NCBI RefSeq assembly: GCF_016919005.1
Contig: NZ_JAFFQE010000006.1
Span: 62,001-126,000 of the forward strand
DNA from: Desulfopila inferna
Lineage (GTDB): Bacteria; Desulfobacterota; Desulfobulbia; Desulfobulbales; Desulfocapsaceae
Length of the DNA stretch: 64,000 nt
Reading direction: 5' to 3'
Shown one piece after another: positions 8,997-18,685 of this stretch. Numbering within the stretch: position 1 is the stretch's first letter; each line of letters begins with the position of its first letter. The notes beneath the pieces were generated by a model. The model was not told where the DNA came from and searched no databases. It was given only the letters and a program-made list of their open reading frames with translations. Made by a program: the position numbers and the translations under genes.

Positions 8997-9629
8997 ATGA
9001 CCGAAATTCTCACAAAGATAGTACTGCTGGCGCCGCCGATACTGCTGGCCCTGACGCTTCACGAGTTTGCCCATGGCTATGTTGCCTACAGGCTGGGCGA
9101 CCCGACAGCTAAGACCTCAGGAAGATTGACATTGAACCCGATAAGTCACCTCGATCCCTTCGGTACACTGGCCTTTTTCCTCATCAATATCGGCTGGGCA
9201 AAACCGGTTCCGGTTAATGGCGCGTATTTCAGGAATCCCCGGAAAGATATGCTCTGGGTGGCTCTTGCCGGTCCGGTCACCAATCTAATTCTCGCTATTG
9301 CCAGTGCTCTTGTCGCCAAATTCCTGTACCAGATGTTGTATATTCTGCCCGACTCAGGGATCATCCCAGCCATAATCGCGCCTCTGTTTGAAATGATCAA
9401 AGCATCCATCTGGATCAATCTGGTTCTTTGCATCTTCAACTTTCTACCGATACCACCACTTGACGGCAGCCGTATCCTCATGGGCCTCCTGCCTGATAAA
9501 ATGGCTGAAACATTCTCCTCTTTCGAGAGATATGGCTTTGTTCTCATTCTTATTCTGGCTTTTACCGGGATCCTTTCAAAAATGATCTTCCCCGTGATTC
9601 AATTTGCCGGTAACCTGCTGCTCTCCTGA
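8997..9629 (+). CDS. Site-2 protease-type membrane metalloprotease (peptidase M50)
   Basis: The 210-residue, strongly hydrophobic product carries the zinc motif HEFAH at residues 22-26 inside the first membrane segment and a second metal/active-site motif PPLDGSR near residue 150, the usual pair of a rhomboid-unrelated intramembrane M50 protease. There are about six membrane helices and no PDZ domain, as in the small FtsE-independent S2P group (Rv2869c-like proteins are larger). Its substrates are unknown; candidates are membrane-bound regulators. The Shine-Dalgarno is weak. It lies 208 bases before the SPFH gene. Confidence 0.88.
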   Translation: MTEILTKIVLLAPPILLALTLHEFAHGYVAYRLGDPTAKTSGRLTLNPISHLDPFGTLAFFLINIGWAKPVPVNGAYFRNPRKDMLWVALAGPVTNLILAIASALVAKFLYQMLYILPDSGIIPAIIAPLFEMIKASIWINLVLCIFNFLPIPPLDGSRILMGLLPDKMAETFSSFERYGFVLILILAFTGILSKMIFPVIQFAGNLLLS

Positions 9630-9837
9630 GAGATACATGCATTCAGTGAGAATATGCTTCCTTACAATACTGTCTTAATTTGACACCAACATACTTTTCA
9701 GATACGCTCAATTGAGGAAGTAATTTTCTACAGCTGCACCTCCGCTTTTCTCCCGTGACCTCCTGACATGATGGCATTTGTAAAATCGCCCTTCATGAAA
9801 GGATACGATTCGCCGCACCATGCCCTAAGGAGTTGCC

Positions 9838-10809
9838 ATGCAATCCGAAAAACCCGGTAAAATGTTCCAGAGAGGTTTCATCCTGAAAATCCTGCGCCGC
9901 ACCGTTGCGGCCATACTTCTTTTGGGATTTGTCTATGGTATTGTTGCCGCCATTTATGCGACCAAAACCATCTTCAAGGTAAAAGAAAACTATGCCGTCG
10001 TTTTGGAGAAATTTGGCGGTAAACGTGATGCGGTGACCGATGTCGGCTGGCATGTCCGGCTGCCGTTTTTCACCCGCATAGAACAGGAGGTCACGCTGAT
10101 GAACCAGACCATGTTCCTGGGAGGTGAGATTGCACCCCTGCGTATTATCTCTCGGGAAAATGTCGCCCTGTGGACCTCCGGGCTGCTCACTTACAGAATC
10201 AGAGACCTTGACCAGTGGGCCATTGAAAATCTACTTCCCATGACCCTTCTCCAGGGCGATTACGATGGAATCGTCAAGGATATTCTGCAAGCCCAGTCCC
10301 TCAATAACCTGATCAGTGATCGCGAAGAGATCAAAGAGGAAATATTTCTGGCGCTGAAGTCCCGCCCTATCAACGAAGGTGGGCCATCTCTTGAACAGAA
10401 GTATGGGATAGATGTGGTCAGCTTTGTCCTGCGCGACACCCGCTTCGGAGACCAGCTCATAGCAGCATCGGAGGAGAAAAAACGCCGCGAGCTGATAGCA
10501 GAAGGTGAAAACTATGCAGCGAGCCAGGAGGCCGACAGAATAAGGAAACTCTATGCCGCCTATCTGGAAGGCATCAGTGCCCTGCAGGAAGGACTCGGCA
10601 GCCGGCAGGACGCCTCCACCGATCAGGCATTGCTCCAGTTTCTGGCCCAGCAGAAATGGGCGGACGCCTATGAGAAAAACCAGGCCGGCCAGAATACCGT
10701 GGTTATCCAAAGCAGCGGAAATACAACGCCGGTTACTCTGCCTCTGCCTGCCATTGACAAAGCCAAAAACAAAGCCAGAAACAGAGACAAAGACGTGGAC
10801 ACAGAGTAA
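9838..10809 (+). CDS. SPFH/Band 7 membrane protein (HflC/prohibitin-like)
   Basis: The protein has one N-terminal membrane anchor (about residues 22-44) followed by an SPFH domain (VKENYAVVLEKFGGKRDAVTDVGWHVRLPFFTRIEQEV) and a long charged helical region (EEKKRRELIAEGENYAAS) typical of HflK/HflC, prohibitins and stomatins, which form ring-like cages around membrane proteases. The C-terminal 50 residues are polar and low in complexity. AAGGAG lies 6 bases before the ATG. The gene ends 23 bases before a large Lon-type AAA protease on the same strand, so the two are very likely co-transcribed. Only one SPFH gene is present, unlike the hflK-hflC pair. Confidence 0.85.
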   Translation: MQSEKPGKMFQRGFILKILRRTVAAILLLGFVYGIVAAIYATKTIFKVKENYAVVLEKFGGKRDAVTDVGWHVRLPFFTRIEQEVTLMNQTMFLGGEIAPLRIISRENVALWTSGLLTYRIRDLDQWAIENLLPMTLLQGDYDGIVKDILQAQSLNNLISDREEIKEEIFLALKSRPINEGGPSLEQKYGIDVVSFVLRDTRFGDQLIAASEEKKRRELIAEGENYAASQEADRIRKLYAAYLEGISALQEGLGSRQDASTDQALLQFLAQQKWADAYEKNQAGQNTVVIQSSGNTTPVTLPLPAIDKAKNKARNRDKDVDTE

Positions 10810-10832
10810 CTTTTTGTGATGGTGGTGACGCA

Positions 10833-13800
10833 ATGCCTAAACGATATACCAAAAAAATATATTATGTATGCCTGCCTGAAAAGCGCATCGCCGAAATCGA
10901 ATCACTGATTGATTCCTGGTCCTACGACACCAAAGAATTTATGCGGGCCCGGCTCAACCAGTACACCCCACCACAGGGACCGATTCACAGGATCTACACC
11001 TCCATCAAAAAGCTTTTCTACCTGAAAAAAGAGAAAAACTTCATCATCCTTCGTGAACCGGCCATACTGACGGACTGGCAGCGCCGCTTTGAACTCTCCG
11101 GCGAGACAATTCCCCGGAAAGCCTGGAACAACATACTTGAAAAGGAGGTCAGCAGGAAAGACCACGCCCTGATGCTCGCTATTCTTAACAGGGAGCTCTC
11201 CGATGTACATATCCCGGAAGAATTTGCCGAACTCCTCGAGAAGATCTATAAAGCGCATATTCGCAAGGAATATATCTCCGACCCACAGGTTCCCAAAGCT
11301 CCGCTGGTGCTGCTTACCGGCTCCAGCGGCAGCGGCAAGACCGCTACTGCAATCGAAGCGATAGAGCAGATAATCTTTTCCAAGGATGTTCGTCCGGAAG
11401 TTGACCTGGCTCAGAAGAAAGCCAATGTCATGGCCTCCCTGCCTGTGTGGAAATCACTTGAAGAAGTGGATCCAGAACTTGCCCTGGAAATCGAACGCCG
11501 GAAAAAGCTCAAGGTATACCAATTTCTCTCCAGTCTGCCGTTGGTCAGGCTGATTTTCAAAAAGCATATCAGCCGTCATCTCAACGAACTTGAGGAGCAG
11601 CACCTGCTTGTCGACTATTCACGCATCACTCCCAATGATTATCAGACCGCACTTTCCGGCGAGCCCGGCAACTATCTGAAAAAGGCCTTTGGCGCAGCCA
11701 ACCGCACTTCGATCAGACATCTGGAAGAGGCTCACAGCGCCTTCGCCCGCACCGAAAATTCCGGTTCGGGAGGAGTGGAGAGACAGCAGCGCACTCTGGT
11801 TGACACCTCAAATATCATCATCGATGAGATTATCAATGGCAGCAGAGACTGTCTGCTTATCGCCACCTCTGACAAGCCGGAGGTTTTCGACTCTGCCATC
11901 TACCGTCGATTTGTGGAAAAAGGCATTATCATAGATGTTTCGGAATATTGGATGAAGAAGAACAATCTTCTCGAAATAATTCGGATTGAGCTGAGGAGAA
12001 ACAATATTCGCACCTATGCGGGGAAAACGCGGCGGCAGGGTGAGACAACATTGCTCAACTATGAAGATCTCAATCTGGCGGTAGGTAAATTTTATGCGAT
12101 TTTTGCTGAAAGAGCGCTGCAGGTCACACCTGCCTATGTGCGAAAACTGGTCAGTTTTCTTATCAGCATCAAAGGAGATTTCCGCACCGAATATTTGGAT
12201 GATTCACTGCTGGTGCGGAATGCCTTCGAACTCGTGGCCAAAAATTCCTTCGGGGATCTTTTCAAGAAGGTGGTAGACCGCATTGACCGGACAACCCATT
12301 GGAACGACTATATCGGCGAAATCAAAGACACCTTTTCCGAAATGGCCAACAACTGTCTGCTCTATAATGTCAGCGAAGAAAAAGGAGTAGTTTTAAACGG
12401 TCCTCCCGGCAGCGGCAAAACCTTCCTGGTCAGATCATGGCTCAGCGAAAACACCAAGATTCACGATATCTCGACCAGCCCCAGTGCCTTGCACAATCCA
12501 TCTGATCCTGTCGACGGCACCGTTGCCAATCTAACCAAAGTCTACGATATCGCCAAGATGATCGCTCCCACCGTGGTCTTTTTCGATGAAGGCGATTCGC
12601 TTGCTCCAAAAAGAAGCAGTACCGGAGGTTCTCCTTCCGACCGGCTGACAAATAAATTCCTTTCCATCGTTGATGGAGAACAACCCTACTCCAAAGTATT
12701 CACTGTGCTGACTACAAACCGGCTCGATTTGCTCGATCCGGCCCTTATACGTTCCAAGAGACTTAAGGTGCTCGAAATTTCGGGTCAGCTAGGTCAAAGA
12801 GACATCAGCGCCATTATCCACGCCGCCCTGCAGGACATTCCCCGGGCCGATGATTTAACGCCGGAAGCTATCATTGCTGCTGCCAAGGGAGTATGCAACA
12901 CTCCCGCAGATTATGCCGCCTTCGTCGACAAGGCTCTCTCGCTCAGATCCACCGAGTTGACTGTTCTAAAAAAATTCCAGTCCATTTCCTCCCTCTCCAA
13001 GGAGAAGCAGCAGAAATTTCTCACATTCAACCTGAAAACAATCAGCGGCATTATCGATGCGCTTGGCGGCAATCCCGAATTACAGCTCGCGTTGAAAGAA
13101 TCTCCGGGGGCATTCCTTGATCATTACAGTGAAGCCAAGGAACTCTTCTCCTCTGTCTCTGACGAAAAAGATTATCCTCTCGGCCAATCGCATCTTCGTA
13201 ATGTGCGCAAGGAGATTTCCCAAAGCCCGATCAGGCGCGGCAAGGTGGAGCTTGATACTTTTCTGGAGGCGGAACTGAGCCAGGAACCGCAGATAGGATT
13301 TATCGTTGGGGTTGGTGCAAGTGATGTTGACGGCGTACTCCTCCCCATAGCAACCAGTCTTACCTATGGCCTCACTTCGGAAAGAGTATTGGTAACCGGT
13401 GCAGTTTCAGCCTCCGGTTCAGCAACCGCCCAGATGGAAATGGCGGTAAAAATGACCGAACAATCCGCTCAAGAGGCGCTGACCCTGGTAAAAAACTATT
13501 TCCAGGCCCTTGATCATGAAATCAGTATGGCCAAGCTCCTCGGCCGATTTCTTTCAAAAATGACCATTCACCATCAGCTGCTTTCAGCCTCCTATAATGT
13601 CGGCGGTCCCTCTGCGGGCTATGCCCTGGCACTCAACACCCTTTCGGCCATCCTGCATATCCCTATCTACAATGACTTCGGCATAACCGGCGCACCCTGG
13701 ACCAAAGGCGTCACTAAATCCGCAGTCGGCGGTTCTGTGATCATTGGCGGCCACAAGAAAAAAACAGAAAAGGTACTGCAGTACCTCCGCAGAATGTATA

Positions 13801-14246
13801 TGCCCAGTCAGAACTACAACAGCCTTGAAATCGATTTTCTGATTAATTACTGGCTGCAGAACAAGGATATTCTAGGAGTGACTCACTTTGGCGATCTGGT
13901 ACCGGAAACGATCTGGCTGAACGAAGAATATGAAAAGCTTGTGCAGGAATTGACGGAGCAGCGCATCAAATTCAAGCTGAACAAATATCAGCACAATATT
14001 TCCGAAGAGGCTGCCAAGGAAAATATTATCAGGCTTAAATCAATGCTGCGGCAGAAGGCGGAAAAAGAGATAGTCCGTAAATTGCGGGCGATACGCAATC
14101 ACCTGCAAAACCCCAACCATGATCCGCTCTCTTCTCTGGACTCCATCTTCAGGGAGAAAAATCCAACGGTTAAACAGGTGGTTGGCGTATTCGATCCGCT
14201 CAAGGAATATGTAAAAATGAGCCGTTTAAGATGGAAGAAAAGCTGA
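10833..14246 (+). CDS. Tandem-AAA Lon-type ATP-dependent protease
   Basis: The 1137-residue protein has two AAA modules and a Lon-type proteolytic domain. The first P-loop is GSSGSGKT (163-170) with a Walker B IIIDEII near 328-334. The second is GPPGSGKT (523-530) with Walker B VVFFDEGD (581-588) and an arginine-rich second region of homology. The protease domain has GGPSAG with Ser927 and VIIGGHKKK with Lys975, the Ser-Lys dyad spacing expected for Lon. The N-terminus lacks the Lon substrate-binding LAN domain, no membrane segment is visible, and the C-terminal 150 residues are charged and helical. The neighbouring SPFH protein suggests recruitment to the membrane. This is not LonA, LonB or Lon-like RadA; a more exact family name needs a profile search. 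Confidence 0.85.
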   Translation: MPKRYTKKIYYVCLPEKRIAEIESLIDSWSYDTKEFMRARLNQYTPPQGPIHRIYTSIKKLFYLKKEKNFIILREPAILTDWQRRFELSGETIPRKAWNNILEKEVSRKDHALMLAILNRELSDVHIPEEFAELLEKIYKAHIRKEYISDPQVPKAPLVLLTGSSGSGKTATAIEAIEQIIFSKDVRPEVDLAQKKANVMASLPVWKSLEEVDPELALEIERRKKLKVYQFLSSLPLVRLIFKKHISRHLNELEEQHLLVDYSRITPNDYQTALSGEPGNYLKKAFGAANRTSIRHLEEAHSAFARTENSGSGGVERQQRTLVDTSNIIIDEIINGSRDCLLIATSDKPEVFDSAIYRRFVEKGIIIDVSEYWMKKNNLLEIIRIELRRNNIRTYAGKTRRQGETTLLNYEDLNLAVGKFYAIFAERALQVTPAYVRKLVSFLISIKGDFRTEYLDDSLLVRNAFELVAKNSFGDLFKKVVDRIDRTTHWNDYIGEIKDTFSEMANNCLLYNVSEEKGVVLNGPPGSGKTFLVRSWLSENTKIHDISTSPSALHNPSDPVDGTVANLTKVYDIAKMIAPTVVFFDEGDSLAPKRSSTGGSPSDRLTNKFLSIVDGEQPYSKVFTVLTTNRLDLLDPALIRSKRLKVLEISGQLGQRDISAIIHAALQDIPRADDLTPEAIIAAAKGVCNTPADYAAFVDKALSLRSTELTVLKKFQSISSLSKEKQQKFLTFNLKTISGIIDALGGNPELQLALKESPGAFLDHYSEAKELFSSVSDEKDYPLGQSHLRNVRKEISQSPIRRGKVELDTFLEAELSQEPQIGFIVGVGASDVDGVLLPIATSLTYGLTSERVLVTGAVSASGSATAQMEMAVKMTEQSAQEALTLVKNYFQALDHEISMAKLLGRFLSKMTIHHQLLSASYNVGGPSAGYALALNTLSAILHIPIYNDFGITGAPWTKGVTKSAVGGSVIIGGHKKKTEKVLQYLRRMYMPSQNYNSLEIDFLINYWLQNKDILGVTHFGDLVPETIWLNEEYEKLVQELTEQRIKFKLNKYQHNISEEAAKENIIRLKSMLRQKAEKEIVRKLRAIRNHLQNPNHDPLSSLDSIFREKNPTVKQVVGVFDPLKEYVKMSRLRWKKS

Positions 14247-14268
14247 AAGGCCGGGAGCTATTCAGCAG

Positions 14269-14308
14269 CACCCGGAGTCGGATTTTGCCGCTCGGGATGC
14301 TTACCTCT
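14269..14308 (-). repeat. EVGVYARTGAYR-type repeat, copy 1
   Basis: Read on the minus strand this gives TAAGCATCCCGAGCGGCAAA then ATCCGACTCCGG, a diverged version of the repeat at 50243 and 45906. It lies between the Lon-type gene and the convergent hypothetical gene. Confidence 0.55.
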
Positions 14309-14387
14309 GAACAGTTACAGTTCAGGCTGAACTACTGGTTTTTATCTCTTTGCTGAATAGTTAAAAAGAAATAGATTTCGGCGTTAG

Positions 14388-15488
14388 TTATTGAGCAGTG
14401 TCGAGCCCCAGCGGTGCAATAATCCGGCTGTTAAAGAGGTTCTGAACAAAATCGTCGGGATCTTTTTCTATTCTTCGGGAAATTGCCAGAACTTTCTCAG
14501 CCAGTTCCATATTTTTATTTCTGCAGCGGACAGCGGCATCTTCGATATGGCTCCAGTTATTATCTTGGCTGAAGCTTTCCCAGGCTTCGGCCAGCTCGGG
14601 AAACAAAATCTTGCGCACGCCTTCAAGAAGGCTCATATACAAGCCCAGGGAGGTTTCACGCCGTTCCCTGGTGATGTATGAGAGAAGACCCTGGGGGTGA
14701 GTATCGGCGAGAATATCCTTTATTGAGCGGCAAACCAGCTCTATAGCGGAGCCCGGGAATCGACGGACTATTTTTTCCAGCGTTGCACTCTGCAACGTAT
14801 CCTGTAAAATCTCGCCCACTTCATGATAAATAAACACATTCATTTCTTCATCGACGATGGTATCGAGCTTTTCCTTAAGTCCCTCCTGATCAAGTTCGCC
14901 CTCTTTCAGCAGGCCGTACAGTTTCAGGGTATGACGGAATGGTACTCTAAGCGAAGAGCGCAACTCCTGAATCTGGTCCCAGAGAAAGTAGCGCAGGGAA
15001 TCCCTGCGAATATATACTACTCCATCCTGGGCCATGGCGAAGGGACTGGCCATTTCTCTGGCTCTTTCCCTCCCCAGTATTATTACGGGACAGCCGGCGA
15101 CATTGCGCTCCTCAAGTTTGTCGGCAAGAAAGAAAACGGACTTCATCGAACGGCCGTATCCGGCCCCATAAACCAGTCCGTCACCGGAAAAGAGCCGGTT
15201 TACGTCCATCAGATTATCAGGTGAATAGGTTTTCCCATTGACACCGAGCAAGCGAAACGACTCATCGGCAATGGAACTCCAGTAATTTTCCTTGCAATCG
15301 ATCCAGTCAAGCAGATCGGCTGGCTCCGCCTCCTCCCATGGCTCAAGGTCATGCTCCCATTTGTAGAGATTGCGAAGCTTGAGCACCATGGTGCACATGG
15401 AATAGATGCCGTGATCCCTGGCATCTGAAATATGACAGTTGTGCTGTATATCTTCGATTATACTTTTATCCTGAAGTGATATCGTCAT
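14388..15488 (-). CDS. Conserved hypothetical protein with a HEVGE motif
   Basis: I do not recognise a characterised family; the sequence looks like a conserved protein of sulfate-reducing Desulfobacterota. It is soluble, acidic and about 366 residues, with an N-terminal SDARDHGIYSMCTMVLKLRNL segment, a central FRLLGVNGKTYSPDN region, and IYHEVGEILQD after an acidic VDEEMNVF, which might bind a metal. No signal peptide or membrane helix. ATG at 15488 or GTG at 15518 could be the start. It converges on the Lon-type protease gene and sits 183 bases downstream of the acyl-CoA ligase on the same strand. Confidence 0.7.
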   Translation of the reverse strand: MTISLQDKSIIEDIQHNCHISDARDHGIYSMCTMVLKLRNLYKWEHDLEPWEEAEPADLLDWIDCKENYWSSIADESFRLLGVNGKTYSPDNLMDVNRLFSGDGLVYGAGYGRSMKSVFFLADKLEERNVAGCPVIILGRERAREMASPFAMAQDGVVYIRRDSLRYFLWDQIQELRSSLRVPFRHTLKLYGLLKEGELDQEGLKEKLDTIVDEEMNVFIYHEVGEILQDTLQSATLEKIVRRFPGSAIELVCRSIKDILADTHPQGLLSYITRERRETSLGLYMSLLEGVRKILFPELAEAWESFSQDNNWSHIEDAAVRCRNKNMELAEKVLAISRRIEKDPDDFVQNLFNSRIIAPLGLDTAQ

Positions 15489-15671
15489 AAAATTCTCACA
15501 TTCTGCAGGGAAAGTCACATGGGATGATATGTCTTGATAAATGATGTTTCCTTATTATCAAGGTAATCACTTCTGGGGAAAAGTGGACGACAGATTATTC
15601 AACTTCTCCATAACTGTTCAGCAGAAAACTGTGGACCAGCAGTTTGCCCCGGAGCTGTAACATTTCTTCTT

Positions 15672-17375
15672 TCAGGGCACCATGCTCTGCCCGTCATAAA
15701 GATATCGTTTGATCTTATGTGTTGCCGTTTTGATAAAAGGTTCGCGTCTTTCAAATATTTTGCTGATCCGTGAAGCGGTGGAAAGCTGACTGTTGAGTTC
15801 CTTGCGCATATCCTCCATAAGCTTATCGACATATTCCTGGCGTTTACTGCGGGCCTGATCGGCGGTTTGCTCGTCGATCAGTTCGTAATCAGGATAAATC
15901 CAGGCATCCAGTTGACCGTTATTCTCAACTACCAAAGCCTCTACAACCCAGCCGTAACCGTTTATTTTATGCTCAATGGTTTCCGGATAGACGTTCTCGC
16001 CGTTGGACATGACAATGACATTCTTGGATCTGCCGCGAATATAAAGATTGCCGGCATCATCGAGGAATCCCAGGTCACCGGTGGAAAGCCAGCCATCTTT
16101 GCTGATCACCTCCGCTGTCCCCTCCTCATCATCGTAATATCCTTTCATTATATTTGGTCCACAGCCACAAATCTCACCAATTCCTGTCTGCGGGTCAGGA
16201 TCTTTAATGGTTATCTCCACGCCCGGGATAGGCTTCCCGGTGGAACCGGGCACAATGGTGGGATCACCAAGAGGACCTCCGGCAAGAAGCGGTGCCGATT
16301 CGGTCAGACCATAACCGATCAGATAGGGAAATCCGGCAGTTACCAGAAATTTTTCGACATCGGGATTGAGGGCTGCTCCGCCTACTCCCATGAACATCAG
16401 TTTGCCACCGAAGAACTCAAGCAGTTTTTTGCCTATCCGCTTGTAGATAATTTTCTGCCCTAAGCCCATCCTGCAGAACAGCTTCAGAGCCTTGCTGCCT
16501 TCTATCTTGGCGACTATCCGTTTTTTATATATTTTCTCCAAGACCAGGGGAACGGCAAAAATGACATCAGGTCGTTCATGTTGACAAAGCTTCTGCAAAA
16601 TCGCAGGCGTCGGGGTCTTGCCGGCATAGGCTATGCGACACCCTTTTATCAACGGCAGAATAAAACCGCAGGTAAATTCATAGGTGTGCGAAATAGGCAG
16701 GATCGAAAGGAACACATGGCCCACCTTCAACTCCGCAAGTCCTGAGGCTGCATAGGCGTTCGAGGTAAGATTCTTGTGGGACAGCATTACCGCTTTTGAA
16801 TAGCCTGAAGTTCCCGAAGTATAGAGAATCGAGGCGATATCATCCTCTTCGACTGACGGAAATTGCGTTGCGTCTTTCCCGGCATGCTCCTCAAACTGTT
16901 TCTCGGCCTCCTCAAGGTAATCTGAAAATTTGGTAATTTCCAGAACGCCCGAAATTCCAACATAATCGTCAAGAGTAATAATGGGACCCTTAAGTTTCTG
17001 TTTGAGCTCATATACCTTATCTATCTGTCTCTGAGTGGTAAAGAGAAGCTTAACTTTCATTTCATTGAGGATATGATGAACATCGGCCTCGGGAAGATCC
17101 GGCAGGATAGGGACAGCAATAGCCCCGGTCCGAACCACGGCAAGATAGACAGTACCCCAGTTATGAGAATTTTCGGCGAGAATTGCAACATGGTCGCCTT
17201 TTTTCACTCCCTCTCTCATCATTTTCGCGGCCAGCGAGAGTATTCGTCCATGGAATTCTCTATAGCTGAGCGGTGCGGTCATGGCCATGCCGATCGCCGG
17301 CTCATCACCATACTTATCGCAGCTGGAATCAATGATGTAGTTCAAGGTCATACGTACTTCCGTCCCCTCTACCAT
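15672..17375 (-). CDS. Long-chain acyl-CoA synthetase/AMP-dependent ligase
   Basis: A 567-residue member of the ANL superfamily that adenylates a carboxylate and transfers it to CoA. The P-loop reads LYTSGTSGYSKAVMLSH (residues 184-200). Further motifs are GYGLTESAPLL, the WLSTGDLGFLDDAGNLYIRGRSKN hinge region and a C-terminal KTATHKIKRYLYDG that carries the catalytic lysine. GAGGTGA precedes the ATG at 17375 by about 7 bases. Substrate is probably a fatty acid, as in FadD or the AMP-forming ligases of Desulfobacterota; the sequence alone does not prove it. Confidence 0.92.
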   Translation of the reverse strand: MVEGTEVRMTLNYIIDSSCDKYGDEPAIGMAMTAPLSYREFHGRILSLAAKMMREGVKKGDHVAILAENSHNWGTVYLAVVRTGAIAVPILPDLPEADVHHILNEMKVKLLFTTQRQIDKVYELKQKLKGPIITLDDYVGISGVLEITKFSDYLEEAEKQFEEHAGKDATQFPSVEEDDIASILYTSGTSGYSKAVMLSHKNLTSNAYAASGLAELKVGHVFLSILPISHTYEFTCGFILPLIKGCRIAYAGKTPTPAILQKLCQHERPDVIFAVPLVLEKIYKKRIVAKIEGSKALKLFCRMGLGQKIIYKRIGKKLLEFFGGKLMFMGVGGAALNPDVEKFLVTAGFPYLIGYGLTESAPLLAGGPLGDPTIVPGSTGKPIPGVEITIKDPDPQTGIGEICGCGPNIMKGYYDDEEGTAEVISKDGWLSTGDLGFLDDAGNLYIRGRSKNVIVMSNGENVYPETIEHKINGYGWVVEALVVENNGQLDAWIYPDYELIDEQTADQARSKRQEYVDKLMEDMRKELNSQLSTASRISKIFERREPFIKTATHKIKRYLYDGQSMVP

Positions 17376-17697
17376 AACTTCACCTCGCAGGAGCTGAGGA
17401 GCCTTTCATCGCTCCATATACCTGAAATATTATAATTTTACCTATTGTTAGACTGTTTGAGTATTCCACAAATGAATCGGCAGGTCAATCAAGAAGAAGG
17501 ATTTTTGCGGCCAGGATCTGTAGGCGAGAGAGTTTTTCCACTTATAATGGCCATACCATAAGGTTTTATAAACCTACTGAAAAATTCCCAGGGACTAATG
17601 CTCTTGACAAGTACGCGGACAGGGAATAAAGAATGAGCAGGTCTGTTCAGAAATGAGTCCCCATCTACTTTACAATAAAAGCAAAATTTAAGGCAAA
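17376..17697. other. Divergent intergenic region, acyl-CoA ligase/D,D-carboxypeptidase
   Basis: The 322 bases hold the ligase leader and a possible plus-strand promoter (TTGACA at about 17604 with TAAAGA 17 bases later) for the carboxypeptidase. I see no gene and no copy of the main repeats. Confidence 0.4.
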
Positions 17698-18678
17698 ATG
17701 TTTTCTAAGATTTCCAGCCATCTGCCGGTTTTTGTATTCCTCCTTGCCCTTCTCTGGATTTTCTCTCTTTCGATAACCACCCTTGCCATGCCGGCTTTGG
17801 AAGCCGACAAGAGTCCAGTTTCCATGAAAATTCTGGGAAAATATGGCGATTTTTCCACCATTAAAAAGCAAAATGTTACATACGCTCTGGCTTCGGCAGA
17901 AAAACGTGTTGTCAAAAATCTCTCCGCCGCCAGCGTTCTGGTTCTCGATGCCGTCAGTGAAGAAATCATCTTCGCCAAAGATCCGGATACACCGCGTCAG
18001 CCGGCAAGCACCATAAAGGTTTTAACCGGCATGATTGCTCTCAAGTCCCTGAAAGAAAGCGACAATATAGCCGTCAGCGCAAAGGCCGCCCGGCAGCCAA
18101 GTTCCAAGATCTATCTGGACCAGAGAAAGGAGTACCCTGCAGGTGATCTCATCAATGCAGTTCTACTGTCCTCCGCCAACGATGCCGGGGTGGCCCTGGC
18201 GGAGAAGATTGCCGGCTCGGAGCAGGTGTTTGCCAAAATGATGACCCTGCGAGCCAAACTCTGGGGAGCGAAGATGACCGTCTGCAAGACAGCTACAGGC
18301 CTCACGGCAAAAGGCCAGCACAGCACTGCCCGCGATTTGGCCATCATCTTCAATCATGCCATGAAGGATGGTGATTTTGCCGAAATAATGAAACACAGCA
18401 AGACACGGACAACCGAGGGGAAACTTCTTCGCAACCACAACAAGGCCTTATGGCAGATAGATGGCGCAGAAGGCGGCAAGACCGGCTATACCAATGCCGC
18501 CCGGCAGACCTATGTCGGCAAGTTTAAGCGCGGCACGGCAGAGATTGTTGTTGCCATTCTGGGCAGCGAAAAAATGTGGGATGATTTGAAGTTGCTGGTG
18601 GAGTATGGCTTTCAGACCAAGCAGCTTATTGCCGAACAGCAGTTGGAAATGACTCAGATGGCCGATGCGACGCCTTAA
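17698..18678 (+). CDS. D-alanyl-D-alanine carboxypeptidase, peptidase S11 (PBP5-like)
   Basis: This exported enzyme trims the terminal D-Ala of peptidoglycan pentapeptides. It has a signal or anchor helix at residues 10-30 and the three penicillin-binding motifs: Ser104-x-x-Lys107 (PASTIKVLTG), Ser159-x-Asn161 (SSANDAG) and Lys261-Thr-Gly (GGKTGYTNAA). The 326 residues end soon after the catalytic domain, so the PBP5 C-terminal beta domain and membrane-anchoring amphipathic helix are absent, as in PBP7/DacB-type short forms. It converges with the receiver gene, only 7 bases between the stops. Confidence 0.92.
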   Translation: MFSKISSHLPVFVFLLALLWIFSLSITTLAMPALEADKSPVSMKILGKYGDFSTIKKQNVTYALASAEKRVVKNLSAASVLVLDAVSEEIIFAKDPDTPRQPASTIKVLTGMIALKSLKESDNIAVSAKAARQPSSKIYLDQRKEYPAGDLINAVLLSSANDAGVALAEKIAGSEQVFAKMMTLRAKLWGAKMTVCKTATGLTAKGQHSTARDLAIIFNHAMKDGDFAEIMKHSKTRTTEGKLLRNHNKALWQIDGAEGGKTGYTNAARQTYVGKFKRGTAEIVVAILGSEKMWDDLKLLVEYGFQTKQLIAEQQLEMTQMADATP

Positions 18679-18685
18679 ATCTTCT

